Part shown: in pieces, positions 1 through 6,065 of the stretch | Layout: every line of letters begins with the position of its first letter | Position numbering within the stretch: position 1 is the first letter of the stretch | Assembly (NCBI GenBank): GCA_030614245.1 | Contig: JAUWKK010000058.1 | Coordinates: 1 to 10,867, forward strand | Source: Planctomycetota bacterium | Lineage (GTDB): Bacteria > Planctomycetota > PUPC01 > JABMSA01 > JAUWKK01 | Direction of reading: 5' to 3' | Length of the DNA: 10,867 nt | Made by a program: the position numbers and the translations under genes | Notes under the pieces: generated by a model | What the model was told of the DNA's origin: nothing | The model's database searches: none | What the model saw: only the letters and a program-made list of their open reading frames with translations

Positions 1-6
1 ACAGCC

Positions 7-12
7 AGGAGG
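7..12 (+). promoter_or_regulatory. Shine-Dalgarno site of the first epimerase gene
   Basis: AGGAGG lies 4 nt before the ATG at 17. It supports that start, although the spacing is slightly short. The promoter would lie upstream of the window. Confidence 0.7.
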
Positions 13-16
13 CCCG

Positions 17-994
17 ATGCGTTACCTCGTAACCGGCGGCGCCGGTTTCATCGGCTCATATCTGTGCGAAGCACTCCTCGACGCGGGCCACTCCGTGATT
101 GCGCTCGATAATCTTTCGACCGGACGGATTGAGAATATCGAGCCGGCATGTCTCGCCCGCCCGGGCTTCACTTTCATCGAGGGCACAGTCCGCGACGAGG
201 AGCTGACGGGCCGGCTGGTGGACGATGCCGACGTGATCTTTCATCTCGCTTCGGCTGTTGGTGTGAGCCTGGTGGTTAACCGGCCGGCGCATACGATCGA
301 GGAGACGGCATTCGCGAGTGAAGTGGTGCTCAACGCGGCGCTCGAGCGGAACAGGCCGGTTTTCATAGCGTCGTCGTCGGAGGTTTACGGCAAGGGCGTC
401 TCGCTGCCGATGGCGGAGGACGACGATCTGCTCCTGGGCCCCCCCGACAAGGGGCGCTGGGCGTACGCCTGCTCGAAACTGCTCGATGAGTTCCTCGCGC
501 TCGCGTACTATCGTGAATACGATTTGCCGGTCGTAGTGGGGCGTTTCTTCAATACTGTCGGCGCACGCCAGGCAGGCCGCTGGGGAATGGTGCTGCCTAA
601 CTTCGTCCAGCAGGCGATGCGTGGCGATCCGATCGTGGTCTACGGAGATGGCGAGCAGACGCGGTGCTTCGTCCACGTCAGTGATGTCGTCGGTGCTGTG
701 ATCAAACTCATGAACCGCCCGGAATCGTATGGGAAGGTCTACAATATCGGCAGCACGGACGAGTTGACGATGAACCAGCTCGCCGAGCGCGTCCGCAGCG
801 TTTGCGGGTCAAGTTCCCCGATCGAGCATTTGCCCTATGACGAGGCGTACACCGAGGGCTTCGAGGACCTTCGCCGCCGCGTGCCGGACATCAGCCGAGT
901 CCGCGACGAGATCGGCTTCGAGCCGACGCTCACCATCGACGAGATCATACGCGAGCTGCGGATTTATTACAGCAAAGGCGGCGGGAATCAGTGA
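17..994 (+). CDS. NAD-dependent sugar-nucleotide epimerase/dehydratase (extended SDR)
   Basis: This 325-aa protein belongs to the extended short-chain dehydrogenase/reductase family, which acts on nucleotide sugars in the cytoplasm. The sequence shows a Rossmann NAD-binding motif TGGAGFIG (6-13), a SSSEVYG segment (119-125), the catalytic YACSK (Tyr150, Lys154), and the substrate-side segments RFFNTVGARQ (176-185) and YGDGEQTRCFVHVSDV (209-224). The length is normal for the family. It resembles UDP-glucose 4-epimerases and UDP-glucuronate decarboxylases; the VPDISRVRDEIGFEP segment near the C-terminus leans towards the latter, but I cannot fix the substrate. It lies on the same strand as rfbB and rfbD but is separated from them by about 500 bp of repeats. 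Its stop codon falls inside a CAGTGATCAGT element that recurs 35 bp downstream, so the last residues (GGGNQ) may derive from repeat DNA. Confidence 0.9.
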   Translation: MRYLVTGGAGFIGSYLCEALLDAGHSVIALDNLSTGRIENIEPACLARPGFTFIEGTVRDEELTGRLVDDADVIFHLASAVGVSLVVNRPAHTIEETAFASEVVLNAALERNRPVFIASSSEVYGKGVSLPMAEDDDLLLGPPDKGRWAYACSKLLDEFLALAYYREYDLPVVVGRFFNTVGARQAGRWGMVLPNFVQQAMRGDPIVVYGDGEQTRCFVHVSDVVGAVIKLMNRPESYGKVYNIGSTDELTMNQLAERVRSVCGSSSPIEHLPYDEAYTEGFEDLRRRVPDISRVRDEIGFEPTLTIDEIIRELRIYYSKGGGNQ

Positions 995-1034
995 TCAGTA
1001 AGAAATAAGCACTAAGCAGAAAGCAGTGATCAGT
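989..1034 (+). repeat. Direct repeat CAGTGATCAGT, two copies
   Basis: CAGTGATCAGT occurs at 989-999 and 1024-1034. The first copy contains the TGA stop (992-994) of the upstream epimerase. The A-rich DNA between them looks like degenerate copies of the CAGT/ACTG theme that becomes a regular array just downstream. It appears to be the decayed edge of that array. Confidence 0.6.
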
Positions 1035-1047
1035 CAAGAACGATGAT

Positions 1048-1131
1048 ACTGACCACTGACCACTGAATACCGGATACTGGATACTGGACACTGGATACTG
1101 GATACTGAACACTGATGACTGACCACTGCGA
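1048..1131 (+). repeat. 7-bp tandem repeat array, consensus ACTGRMY
   Basis: Eleven units of exactly 7 bp run from 1048 to 1124 in strict phase: ACTGACC, ACTGACC, ACTGAAT, ACCGGAT, ACTGGAT, ACTGGAC, ACTGGAT, ACTGGAT, ACTGAAC, ACTGATG, ACTGACC. A partial unit ACTGCGA follows. The ACTG core is kept in all but one unit, while the last three bases vary among a few choices. Since 7 is not a multiple of 3, every frame yields a repetitive peptide, which explains the spurious open frames here. A second array with the same core lies at 1442-1483. I recall similar arrays from planctomycete-like metagenome assemblies, but no function is known to me. Confidence 0.9.
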
Positions 1132-1216
1132 CAAGTGGTACATGAGGTGCTGGTGCACTGAACCTTGTGGGCGAGTCGAGAAACTTCTTCGCTGCGGAGC
1201 AGCGGAGGCGTATAGG

Positions 1217-1234
1217 CTGGGGCTTCAGCCCCAG
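1217..1234. repeat. Hairpin 1, CTGGGGC-TTCA-GCCCCAG
   Basis: This is a perfect 7-bp stem with a TTCA loop. Fifteen of its bases (GGGCTTCAGCCCCAG, 1220-1234) recur at 1332-1346 in hairpin 4, so the two belong to one dispersed palindromic family. No T-run follows. Confidence 0.8.
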
Positions 1235-1255
1235 TTGAGGAGCGAAACAAAACTA

Positions 1256-1274
1256 GCCGCCCTGAAGGGGCGGC
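1256..1274. repeat. Hairpin 2, GCCGCCC-TGAAG-GGGCGGC
   Basis: This is a 7-bp perfect GC-only stem with a 5-nt loop, 21 bp downstream of hairpin 1. It resembles its neighbour in having a GC stem and a TTCA/TGAA loop, but differs in stem sequence. Confidence 0.8.
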
Positions 1275-1291
1275 GCAAAGGAGCACCTCCC

Positions 1292-1308
1292 GTGCCCCTC
1301 CAGGGCAC
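1292..1308. repeat. Hairpin 3, GTGCCC-CTCCA-GGGCAC
   Basis: This is a 6-bp perfect stem with a 5-nt loop in the hairpin cluster between the two 7-bp arrays. Confidence 0.75.
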
Positions 1309-1328
1309 AGATATTATGCGAACTGATT

Positions 1329-1347
1329 CCTGGGCTTCAGCCCCAGG
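1329..1347. repeat. Hairpin 4, variant of hairpin 1
   Basis: CCTGGGCTTCAGCCCCAGG forms a stem closed by a TTCA loop with one bulged C in the 3' arm. It matches hairpin 1 except for one missing G in the left arm, and extends one pair further outward. Confidence 0.75.
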
Positions 1348-1357
1348 CTTTATCCCG

Positions 1358-1374
1358 TGGCCGCTACGCGGCCA
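1358..1374. repeat. Hairpin 5, TGGCCGC-TAC-GCGGCCA
   Basis: This is a perfect 7-bp stem with a TAC loop. A further palindrome, TATTCG-CC-CGAATA (1398-1411), follows about 25 bp later and closes the cluster. Confidence 0.75.
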
Positions 1375-1441
1375 GCTATATAGGCTTATTGGCCTGCTAT
1401 TCGCCCGAATATGAGCTATATGAAATTGGACAATAAGGCGA

Positions 1442-1483
1442 ACTGAATACTGGCCATTGAACACTGGCCACTGGCCACTGAAT
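1442..1483 (+). repeat. Second 7-bp tandem array flanking the hairpin cluster
   Basis: Six in-phase 7-bp units are present: ACTGAAT, ACTGGCC, ATTGAAC, ACTGGCC, ACTGGCC, ACTGAAT. They share the ACTG core of the array at 1048-1131 but favour GGCC-type ends. The last unit ends at 1483, inside an ATG at 1482 and 2 nt before the rfbB Shine-Dalgarno. The array therefore abuts the translation signals of rfbB. Confidence 0.85.
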
Positions 1484-1484
1484 G

Positions 1485-1490
1485 AGGAGG
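1485..1490 (+). promoter_or_regulatory. Shine-Dalgarno that sets the rfbB start at 1500
   Basis: AGGAGG lies 9 nt upstream of the ATG at 1500. The in-frame ATG at 1482 lies upstream of this site and would make the Shine-Dalgarno itself coding. It would also add MRRGTP before the MKLLVTGG that normally opens this family. Confidence 0.85.
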
Positions 1491-1499
1491 GGAACCCCA

Positions 1500-2504
1500 A
1501 TGAAATTGCTGGTAACCGGCGGATGCGGATTCATCGGCTCCAACTTTGTCCGCCATTATCTCGAAGGCCATCCTGACGATACGATCGTCAATCTCGATCT
1601 GCTGACGTATTGCGGCAATCTGGAGAATCTGCGCGACCTCGAAGGAGACGAACGGCACAGGTTCGTCAGGGGCGATATAGCCGACCGGGAATTGATTGCA
1701 GAGCTGATGCGCGACATCGACTTGGTCGTCAATTTCGCTGCCGAGAGCCACGTCGACCGCAGCATTCTCGATCCGTCGCCGTTCATCCACACGAACGTTC
1801 TGGGCACTCAGGTGCTCCTGCATGCGGCAAAAGAGGCCGGCGTGGGCAAGTTCGTGCACGTATCGACCGACGAAGTCTACGGCGATCTCGGCCCCGAGGG
1901 ATATTTCACCGAGACGACGCCGCTTGCGCCGAACAGCCCTTACAGCGCCAGCAAAGCGGCCTCCGACCTGCTGGTGCGGGCGTATCACCGCACCTTCGGC
2001 CTGCCGGCCGTCATCACTCGATGCTCGAACAACTATGGGCCGTATCAGTTCCCCGAGAAGCTCATTCCGCTCTTCATCACGAACGCAATGGCCGACGAAT
2101 CGCTGCCGATCTACGGCGACGGGCTGAATGTCCGCGACTGGATATACGTCATCGATCACTGCCGCGCTCTGGAGGCGGTCATAGATCGCGGCAGGCCGGG
2201 AGAGGTCTACAATATCGGAGCGGACAGCGAGCGGACGAATATGGAGATCACGAAGACTATCCTGGCCGAACTCGGCAAGCCGGAGAGCTTGATGACGTTC
2301 GTGAAAGATCGCCCCGGCCACGACCGGCGATATGCCATCGATTCATCGAAAATCCAAAGCGAACTCGGATGGCAGCCGGCCTTCCCGTTCGCCCAGGCAA
2401 TGAAGCAGACCGTTGCGTGGTACGTCGAGAACCGAGAATGGTGGCAGCGCGTTAAGAGCGGCGCGTATCGTGATTACTACGAGGAGCAATACGGATGCAG
2501 GTAG
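1500..2504 (+). CDS. rfbB: dTDP-glucose 4,6-dehydratase
   Basis: This 334-aa cytoplasmic enzyme converts dTDP-glucose to dTDP-4-dehydro-6-deoxyglucose, the second step of dTDP-L-rhamnose synthesis. It has the NAD-binding TGGCGFIGSNF (6-16), FAAESHVDRS (79-88), the catalytic STDEVYGDL (122-130, with the Thr-Asp-Glu triad at 123-125) and YSASK (Tyr148, Lys152). It also has RCSNNYGPYQFPEKLIPLFI (174-193) and GDGLNVRDWIYV (207-218), which are hallmarks of RfbB/RmlB. The C-terminal RPGHDRRYAID segment is also family-typical. Length is normal. rfbD overlaps its last 10 nt, so the two are almost certainly cotranscribed. The thymidylyltransferase (rfbA) and 3,5-epimerase (rfbC) expected in a full cluster are not in the window. 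Confidence 0.96.
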   Translation: MKLLVTGGCGFIGSNFVRHYLEGHPDDTIVNLDLLTYCGNLENLRDLEGDERHRFVRGDIADRELIAELMRDIDLVVNFAAESHVDRSILDPSPFIHTNVLGTQVLLHAAKEAGVGKFVHVSTDEVYGDLGPEGYFTETTPLAPNSPYSASKAASDLLVRAYHRTFGLPAVITRCSNNYGPYQFPEKLIPLFITNAMADESLPIYGDGLNVRDWIYVIDHCRALEAVIDRGRPGEVYNIGADSERTNMEITKTILAELGKPESLMTFVKDRPGHDRRYAIDSSKIQSELGWQPAFPFAQAMKQTVAWYVENREWWQRVKSGAYRDYYEEQYGCR

Positions 2505-3424
2505 CGGGAATGGGGAGCGTCCAGGTCTTCGGCGTGCAGGGTATGCTCGGCTCGGCGGTCTTACGCAAACTTGGCTGCGAGATAGAGGGCGAGATAGACC
2601 CGTTCACGGTCATTACCGTTCCACCGGGCGACGAGCGCCCGGGACTGGGCCTTGTGGACCTCGGCGATGGCGAAGCGCTGGCTTCCAATCTTGACGCCGT
2701 TCGGCCCTCTTGCGTCATCAACTGCGCGGCGATCACAGACGTAGACGGCTGCGAGTCGAGGCCCGGGATGGCCTTTCTCGTCAATCGCGATGCCGTGCGC
2801 AACCTTGCGCGGTCCTGCGCGGCGCTGGGGGTGCGATTGATACACATAAGCACCGATTTCGTCTTCGACGGCGAGAAGGGCGAGCCGTATACCGAAGACG
2901 ACGCCCCCAATCCTCAGAGTGTGTATGCCCGGTCGAAATACGAAGGCGAACTGGCTGTTGCCGAGGAATGCGAGAACTACGAGATAGTGCGCACCGCCTG
3001 GCTGTACGGCTTGGGCAAGCGCAACTTCGTCGAAAGGGTCCTCGAAATGGCCGCAGACCGTGAGCGCCTGATGGGAGCCTGCGACGAGACCGGCTCGCCG
3101 ACTTACGCCGAAGACGTGGCCGACGTGCTAGTCAAACTTGCTCGAGGCGACGCCACGGGGCTGTATCATTGCACGAACGCAGGCTCGTGTACGCGACTCG
3201 AATGGATCGAAGAGATACTGCGGCTTGCCGGCATCGAAAAGCCGGTCGACCCCGTGCCGGCTTCGACGTTCAAGCTGCCGGCAGCACGGCCGTCGCATTC
3301 GGTGCTGGACTGCTCGAAGCTTAAGGCAGCAATCGGCGTGGAGATGCGCCCCTGGCGCGATGCCCTGGCTGACTATGTGGGGAGCCGGGGTGGCACGTTC
3401 AAGCAAAGCTTGGACGTGAAGTGA
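2495..3424 (+). CDS. rfbD: dTDP-4-dehydrorhamnose reductase
   Basis: This 309-aa protein catalyses the final NAD(P)H-dependent reduction giving dTDP-L-rhamnose. Supporting motifs are the nucleotide-binding GVQGMLG (13-19), INCAAITDVDGCE (75-87), STDFVFDG (119-126), YARSK (Tyr144, Lys148), RTAWLYG (166-172) and ARPSHSVLD (264-272), close to the RPxxSxLD signature of RfbD/RmlD. The ATG at 2495 has GAGGAG at 2481-2486 with 8-nt spacing. An in-frame ATG at 2510 would also leave the Rossmann motif intact, but its Shine-Dalgarno is poorer. The N-terminus is a few residues longer than usual. The gene overlaps rfbB by 10 nt in another frame, consistent with translational coupling. It is followed by a repeat-rich spacer. 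Confidence 0.94.
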   Translation: MQVAGMGSVQVFGVQGMLGSAVLRKLGCEIEGEIDPFTVITVPPGDERPGLGLVDLGDGEALASNLDAVRPSCVINCAAITDVDGCESRPGMAFLVNRDAVRNLARSCAALGVRLIHISTDFVFDGEKGEPYTEDDAPNPQSVYARSKYEGELAVAEECENYEIVRTAWLYGLGKRNFVERVLEMAADRERLMGACDETGSPTYAEDVADVLVKLARGDATGLYHCTNAGSCTRLEWIEEILRLAGIEKPVDPVPASTFKLPAARPSHSVLDCSKLKAAIGVEMRPWRDALADYVGSRGGTFKQSLDVK

Positions 3425-3475
3425 CACATAATCGTGGAGCATCTTTTCACGGCTGCCGATTAGTTGGCAGGCAAG

Positions 3476-3503
3476 CACGGCCAACCGAAGACGGTTGACC
3501 GTG
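3476..3503. repeat. Imperfect hairpin CACGGCCAACCG / CGGTTGACCGTG
   Basis: The arms 3476-3487 and 3492-3503 pair at 11 of 12 positions around an AAGA loop, with one C-A mismatch. The right arm is part of a 16-bp direct repeat. No T-run follows, so it is a poor terminator candidate even though it lies about 50 bp after rfbD. Confidence 0.65.
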
Positions 3504-3539
3504 GCACCCGGCGGCCTGGTAAGGACGGTTGACCGTGGC
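3490..3539 (+). repeat. 16-bp direct repeat, two copies 34 bp apart
   Basis: GACGGTTGACCGTGGC occurs at 3490-3505 and 3524-3539. Similarity continues beyond, ACCCGGC against GCCCAGC. Each copy contains the palindrome ACGGT-TG-ACCGT (3491-3502 and 3525-3536). These sites could be repeat-family debris or paired binding sites, and nothing here decides between the two. Confidence 0.8.
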
Positions 3540-3544
3540 GCCCA

Positions 3545-3558
3545 GCCCCGTCAGGGGC
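3545..3558. repeat. Hairpin GCCCC-GTCA-GGGGC
   Basis: This is a perfect 5-bp GC stem with a 4-nt loop, immediately after the second 16-bp repeat copy. It resembles the GC-rich hairpins in the 995-1499 spacer in size and style. Confidence 0.6.
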
Positions 3559-3570
3559 GAATTAGAATAG

Positions 3571-3589
3571 CCCACGGCAACGCCGTGGG
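3571..3589. repeat. Hairpin CCCACGGC-AAC-GCCGTGGG
   Basis: This is a perfect 8-bp stem with a 3-nt loop, the strongest hairpin in this spacer. I recall very similar palindromes as abundant intergenic repeats in planctomycete-like genomes, which I cannot check here. It is followed by GTAAGG rather than a T-run, so it is not called a terminator. Confidence 0.8.
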
Positions 3590-3628
3590 TAAGGGTTGCC
3601 CCGCATTCCTGCCCATTACTGCAAGGTC

Positions 3629-3640
3629 GTTGTTGACAAC
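3629..3640. promoter_or_regulatory. Candidate operator palindrome GTTGT-TG-ACAAC
   Basis: This perfect inverted repeat has 5-bp arms and a 2-bp centre, and it contains the TTGACA -35 box of the promoter just below. A regulator bound here would block polymerase, so repression is the likelier mode if the site is real. The protein that would bind it is not encoded in the window. Confidence 0.4.
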
Positions 3641-3661
3641 TCCTTCGCCCAGTGGTATATC
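3633..3661 (+). promoter_or_regulatory. Sigma70-like promoter for the URO-D/transporter operon
   Basis: A perfect -35 TTGACA (3633-3638), a 17-nt spacer and a -10 of TATATC (3656-3661) predict transcription from about 3668. That leaves a leader of roughly 36 nt before the GTG at 3704. It is the best promoter I found, and it stands before the first gene of the long same-strand series. Confidence 0.6.
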
Positions 3662-3689
3662 AATGTAATAGAGCCGGTATTCGGCCGAG

Positions 3690-3696
3690 AAGGGAG
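3690..3696 (+). promoter_or_regulatory. Shine-Dalgarno that selects the GTG start at 3704
   Basis: AAGGGAG lies 7 nt before the GTG at 3704. It decides in favour of this start over the much earlier in-frame codon at 3596, which lies upstream of the predicted promoter. Confidence 0.7.
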
Positions 3697-3703
3697 CAAT
3701 GAC

Positions 3704-4825
3704 GTGACCAGCAAGGAGCGCATGATGCTGGCGATCGACGGCGAGGTGCCGGATCGCCTGCCTGTTACGATCCACCAGTGGCAGCAGTATCACCTCGATA
3801 AGTATCTCGATGGCATCAGCGACATCGAGGCATTCAAGAGGTTCGGCCTGGACGCATCGATTGCGTATTTCGAGGCTATAGGCCAATTCTGGATGCCGTG
3901 CGCCGTCGCGGATGGATACGATTTGCCGGGATGGGTGGAAGAAACGACCGTCATCAAGGATGAGCCCGACGACCGCATCGTTCACCACCACATCACTACC
4001 CCCGACGGTGTGCTGAAGTACAAGACCGGCGGCAACAAGTACACGACGTGGATCACCGAATATCTCGTCAAGAAGCCGGAGGATATCGACCTGATCGACA
4101 AGTACATGCCGGTGCCGAGGCTGAACAAGGATTCGATCTCCAGGGCGCACGATGAGCTCGGCGATGATGGCATCCTTCGCGGCTTCGTCTGGGGCGACCA
4201 GGCCGGAGCCTGGCAGCATGCGTGCTGCCTCTACGGCGAGCAGGAGATGATCTACGCCGCCATCGACGACCCGGCGTGGACGCATCGTTTCATGGAGATA
4301 CTGACGACGAAGAAGCTGCGGTTCATCGAGGAATCGCTCGACGGGGCGAAGTTCGATCTTATCGAGACGGGCGGCGGGGCCGGGTCGAGCACGGTTATCT
4401 CGCCGAAACTGCACGAGGAGTTCTGCCTGCCGTACGATCGGCGGAGCCACGACGCCTGCCACGCAGTCGGGCACAAGGTGACGTATCACACGTGCGGCGG
4501 AATGATGCCGCTGCTCGAGATGATCGTCGAAAACGGCTGCGATTGCTCCGAGACGCTCAGTTGCCCCGAGGTCGGTGGAGACGTGGCCGACATCGGCGAG
4601 GTGAAGCGCCGCATCGGCGACAAGATCTGCCTGATCGGCGGATTCAACCAGTTCCAGATACTGACCGAGGGCACACCCGAGCGGATCAGGTCGGAGGTGC
4701 ATCGGCTTTTCGAGGCGGCCGGAGCCGGCGGGGGGTATATATGTTCGACGTCCGATCATTTCTTCGAGACGCCGCCGGAGAACCTCCAGGCCCTCGCCGA
4801 TGCCGCAAAGGAGTGCGTGTATTGA
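3704..4825 (+). CDS. URO-D-fold protein A, MtaA/methyltransferase-like
   Basis: This 373-aa cytoplasmic protein belongs to the uroporphyrinogen decarboxylase fold family (PF01208-type). GTG at 3704 gives MTSKERMMLAIDGEVPDRLP, matching the N-terminus of protein C (MTSKERVMTAFEHEEPDRVP), and has a good Shine-Dalgarno. It lacks the Arg-rich porphyrin-binding N-terminal motif of HemE, so a heme-pathway decarboxylase is unlikely. It has YHTCGG (His262, Cys264) and a further cysteine in GGGYICSTSDH (Cys347). This H-x-C...C layout, 83 residues apart, resembles the zinc ligands of MtaA/MtbA corrinoid methyltransferases. No corrinoid protein is in the window, so methyl transfer is inference. It is the first gene of the putative operon, followed 66 nt later by protein B. 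Family placement is secure; the reaction is unknown. Confidence 0.9.
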   Translation: MTSKERMMLAIDGEVPDRLPVTIHQWQQYHLDKYLDGISDIEAFKRFGLDASIAYFEAIGQFWMPCAVADGYDLPGWVEETTVIKDEPDDRIVHHHITTPDGVLKYKTGGNKYTTWITEYLVKKPEDIDLIDKYMPVPRLNKDSISRAHDELGDDGILRGFVWGDQAGAWQHACCLYGEQEMIYAAIDDPAWTHRFMEILTTKKLRFIEESLDGAKFDLIETGGGAGSSTVISPKLHEEFCLPYDRRSHDACHAVGHKVTYHTCGGMMPLLEMIVENGCDCSETLSCPEVGGDVADIGEVKRRIGDKICLIGGFNQFQILTEGTPERIRSEVHRLFEAAGAGGGYICSTSDHFFETPPENLQALADAAKECVY

Positions 4826-4891
4826 CGGCCGCTGGGAGGTCATCGCGGCAATAGACCATGGGGCAGTATTCTATTGGAAGGAATAAGGCAG

Positions 4892-6046
4892 ATGGACAGC
4901 GTGGAGGCTAAGATAGCTCGCGTACTGACGGCGCTCGATCACCAGGAACCCGACCGCGTGCCGGTGGGAGAGTTCTTCTGGACGAGTTTCCTCCGAAGGG
5001 CGAAGAAGGACTTGAGGATCCGAGGCGCCTTCGATCCATATCGGTACTGGGAACTCGACATGATCGTCGTGAACCCGAATATGGACCCGCACATAACCGG
5101 CATCCAGATGCTGGAAGACACGCCCGAACGGAAGCTCGTCAAGACGGGCTTCGGGGCGACGATCGAACGCCGAAGCGACTATCCGATGCCGAATTTCCTG
5201 GACGTCGACACGAAGACCTTCGAGCAGATGGATGCCTTCGAGTTCGACGACCCGAAGGACGACAGGCGGTACTTCGAGGCCATCGACGATCAGATCAATT
5301 CCGTAGCTGACGACCTCAACCTCGGGCTGCCGTCTTTTGTCGACCGCGTGAACTCGTGCGCCAACGATATGTGCGTCTTCGGCAGCGTATGCGATCCCCA
5401 CGAGACGATCTGGCGGATCATGGGCACCGAGAACGTGCTGTTGAAGATGGCAGAAGATCCCGGCAGGATAGCGAACTTCATTGAGCGGCTCGGCGATTTC
5501 CTCGTGGGAATAGTCGAGGGGCAGATTGCCGCGGCCGGCGGCAAGCTGTCGGGGATGTACATCTGGGGCGACGTCGCATACGACAACGGAATGTTCTTCT
5601 CGCCGGACTTCTGGCGGCAGGCGTACAAGCCGCAGCTCAAGAAAATCTGTGATGCCATACACGCGGCCGGCCTCAAGGCGATCTATCACGGCTGCGGCAA
5701 TTCTTCGGCTGTATTCGAAGACATGATCGAGGTCGGCGTCGATTGCCTCAACCCGATCGAGGCCAAGGCCGGCCTCGACGTCATAGACCTGAAGAGGCGA
5801 TTCGGCGACCGCTGGGCCTTCAACGGCAACATCGACGCCAGAGTGCTCGGAACGAATGATCTCGAAAAGGTCCGCCGGGAAGTGCTCACAAAGCTCAACG
5901 CCGCCAAGGGTGGGGGCTACATCCTGCAATCGGACCATTCGGTGCCCGGCAACGTTGACGCCGAGACGTACAGCTACGTGATAGAGCTGGCTCGAGAGAA
6001 TGGGATTTACCCCCTGGAGCTGGAGGAATTTGATCTGGAGCTGTGA
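4892..6046 (+). CDS. URO-D-fold protein B
   Basis: This 384-aa protein is a divergent paralogue of proteins A and C. ATG at 4892 gives MDSVEAKIARVLTALDHQEPDRVPV, the usual opening of non-HemE URO-D proteins, with GGAAGGA at 4876-4882. An in-frame TTG at 4874 would be less good. Visible landmarks are SGMYIWGDVAYDNGMFFSP (220-238), IYHGCGN (264-270, His266 and Cys268), FNGNID (310-315) and GGGYILQSDHSVPGNVD (340-356). It therefore keeps H-x-C but has Leu-Gln where protein A has its third cysteine. The YIWGD and DHSVP segments recur in URO-D subfamilies next to sugar genes as I recall them. No HemE N-terminal signature is present. Its reaction is unknown; operon context suggests a role in sugar or methylated-sugar metabolism. 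Confidence 0.9.
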   Translation: MDSVEAKIARVLTALDHQEPDRVPVGEFFWTSFLRRAKKDLRIRGAFDPYRYWELDMIVVNPNMDPHITGIQMLEDTPERKLVKTGFGATIERRSDYPMPNFLDVDTKTFEQMDAFEFDDPKDDRRYFEAIDDQINSVADDLNLGLPSFVDRVNSCANDMCVFGSVCDPHETIWRIMGTENVLLKMAEDPGRIANFIERLGDFLVGIVEGQIAAAGGKLSGMYIWGDVAYDNGMFFSPDFWRQAYKPQLKKICDAIHAAGLKAIYHGCGNSSAVFEDMIEVGVDCLNPIEAKAGLDVIDLKRRFGDRWAFNGNIDARVLGTNDLEKVRREVLTKLNAAKGGGYILQSDHSVPGNVDAETYSYVIELARENGIYPLELEEFDLEL

Positions 6047-6065
6047 TGGGCGGGGGCAACGTAAG

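Larger units (their letters stand above)
995..1499. other. Non-coding intergenic block of repeats and hairpins
   Basis: These roughly 500 bp between the epimerase and rfbB contain no gene I can support. The layout is 7-bp array, hairpin cluster, second 7-bp array, then the rfbB ribosome binding site. Open frames on both strands translate into low-complexity repeat peptides or hairpin products with no family resemblance. None of the hairpins is followed by a T-run, so none is called a terminator. AGCTATAT is directly repeated at 1374-1381 and 1414-1421. I see no convincing promoter for rfbB. Confidence 0.75.

Noticed and set aside
1048..1131. CRISPR array
   Set aside because: Units are 7 bp with no spacers, and no cas genes are in the window.
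945..1286. Minus-strand open frame giving a repetitive SVFSIQYPVSSIQYPV-like peptide
   Set aside because: It is the translation of the 7-bp tandem array; every frame of such an array stays open. No ribosome binding site or family resemblance.
1115..1414. Plus-strand open frame across the hairpin cluster
   Set aside because: It runs through palindromic repeats, has no Shine-Dalgarno and resembles no protein family.
3453..3470. Rho-independent terminator after rfbD (CTGCC ... GGCAG)
   Set aside because: The stem is only 5 bp with an 8-nt loop and no T-run follows. The other hairpins in this spacer also lack T-runs.
3596..3703. Longer N-terminus for URO-D protein A
   Set aside because: It would lie upstream of and across the predicted promoter. 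The paralogue's N-terminus aligns at the GTG at 3704, which has a good Shine-Dalgarno.
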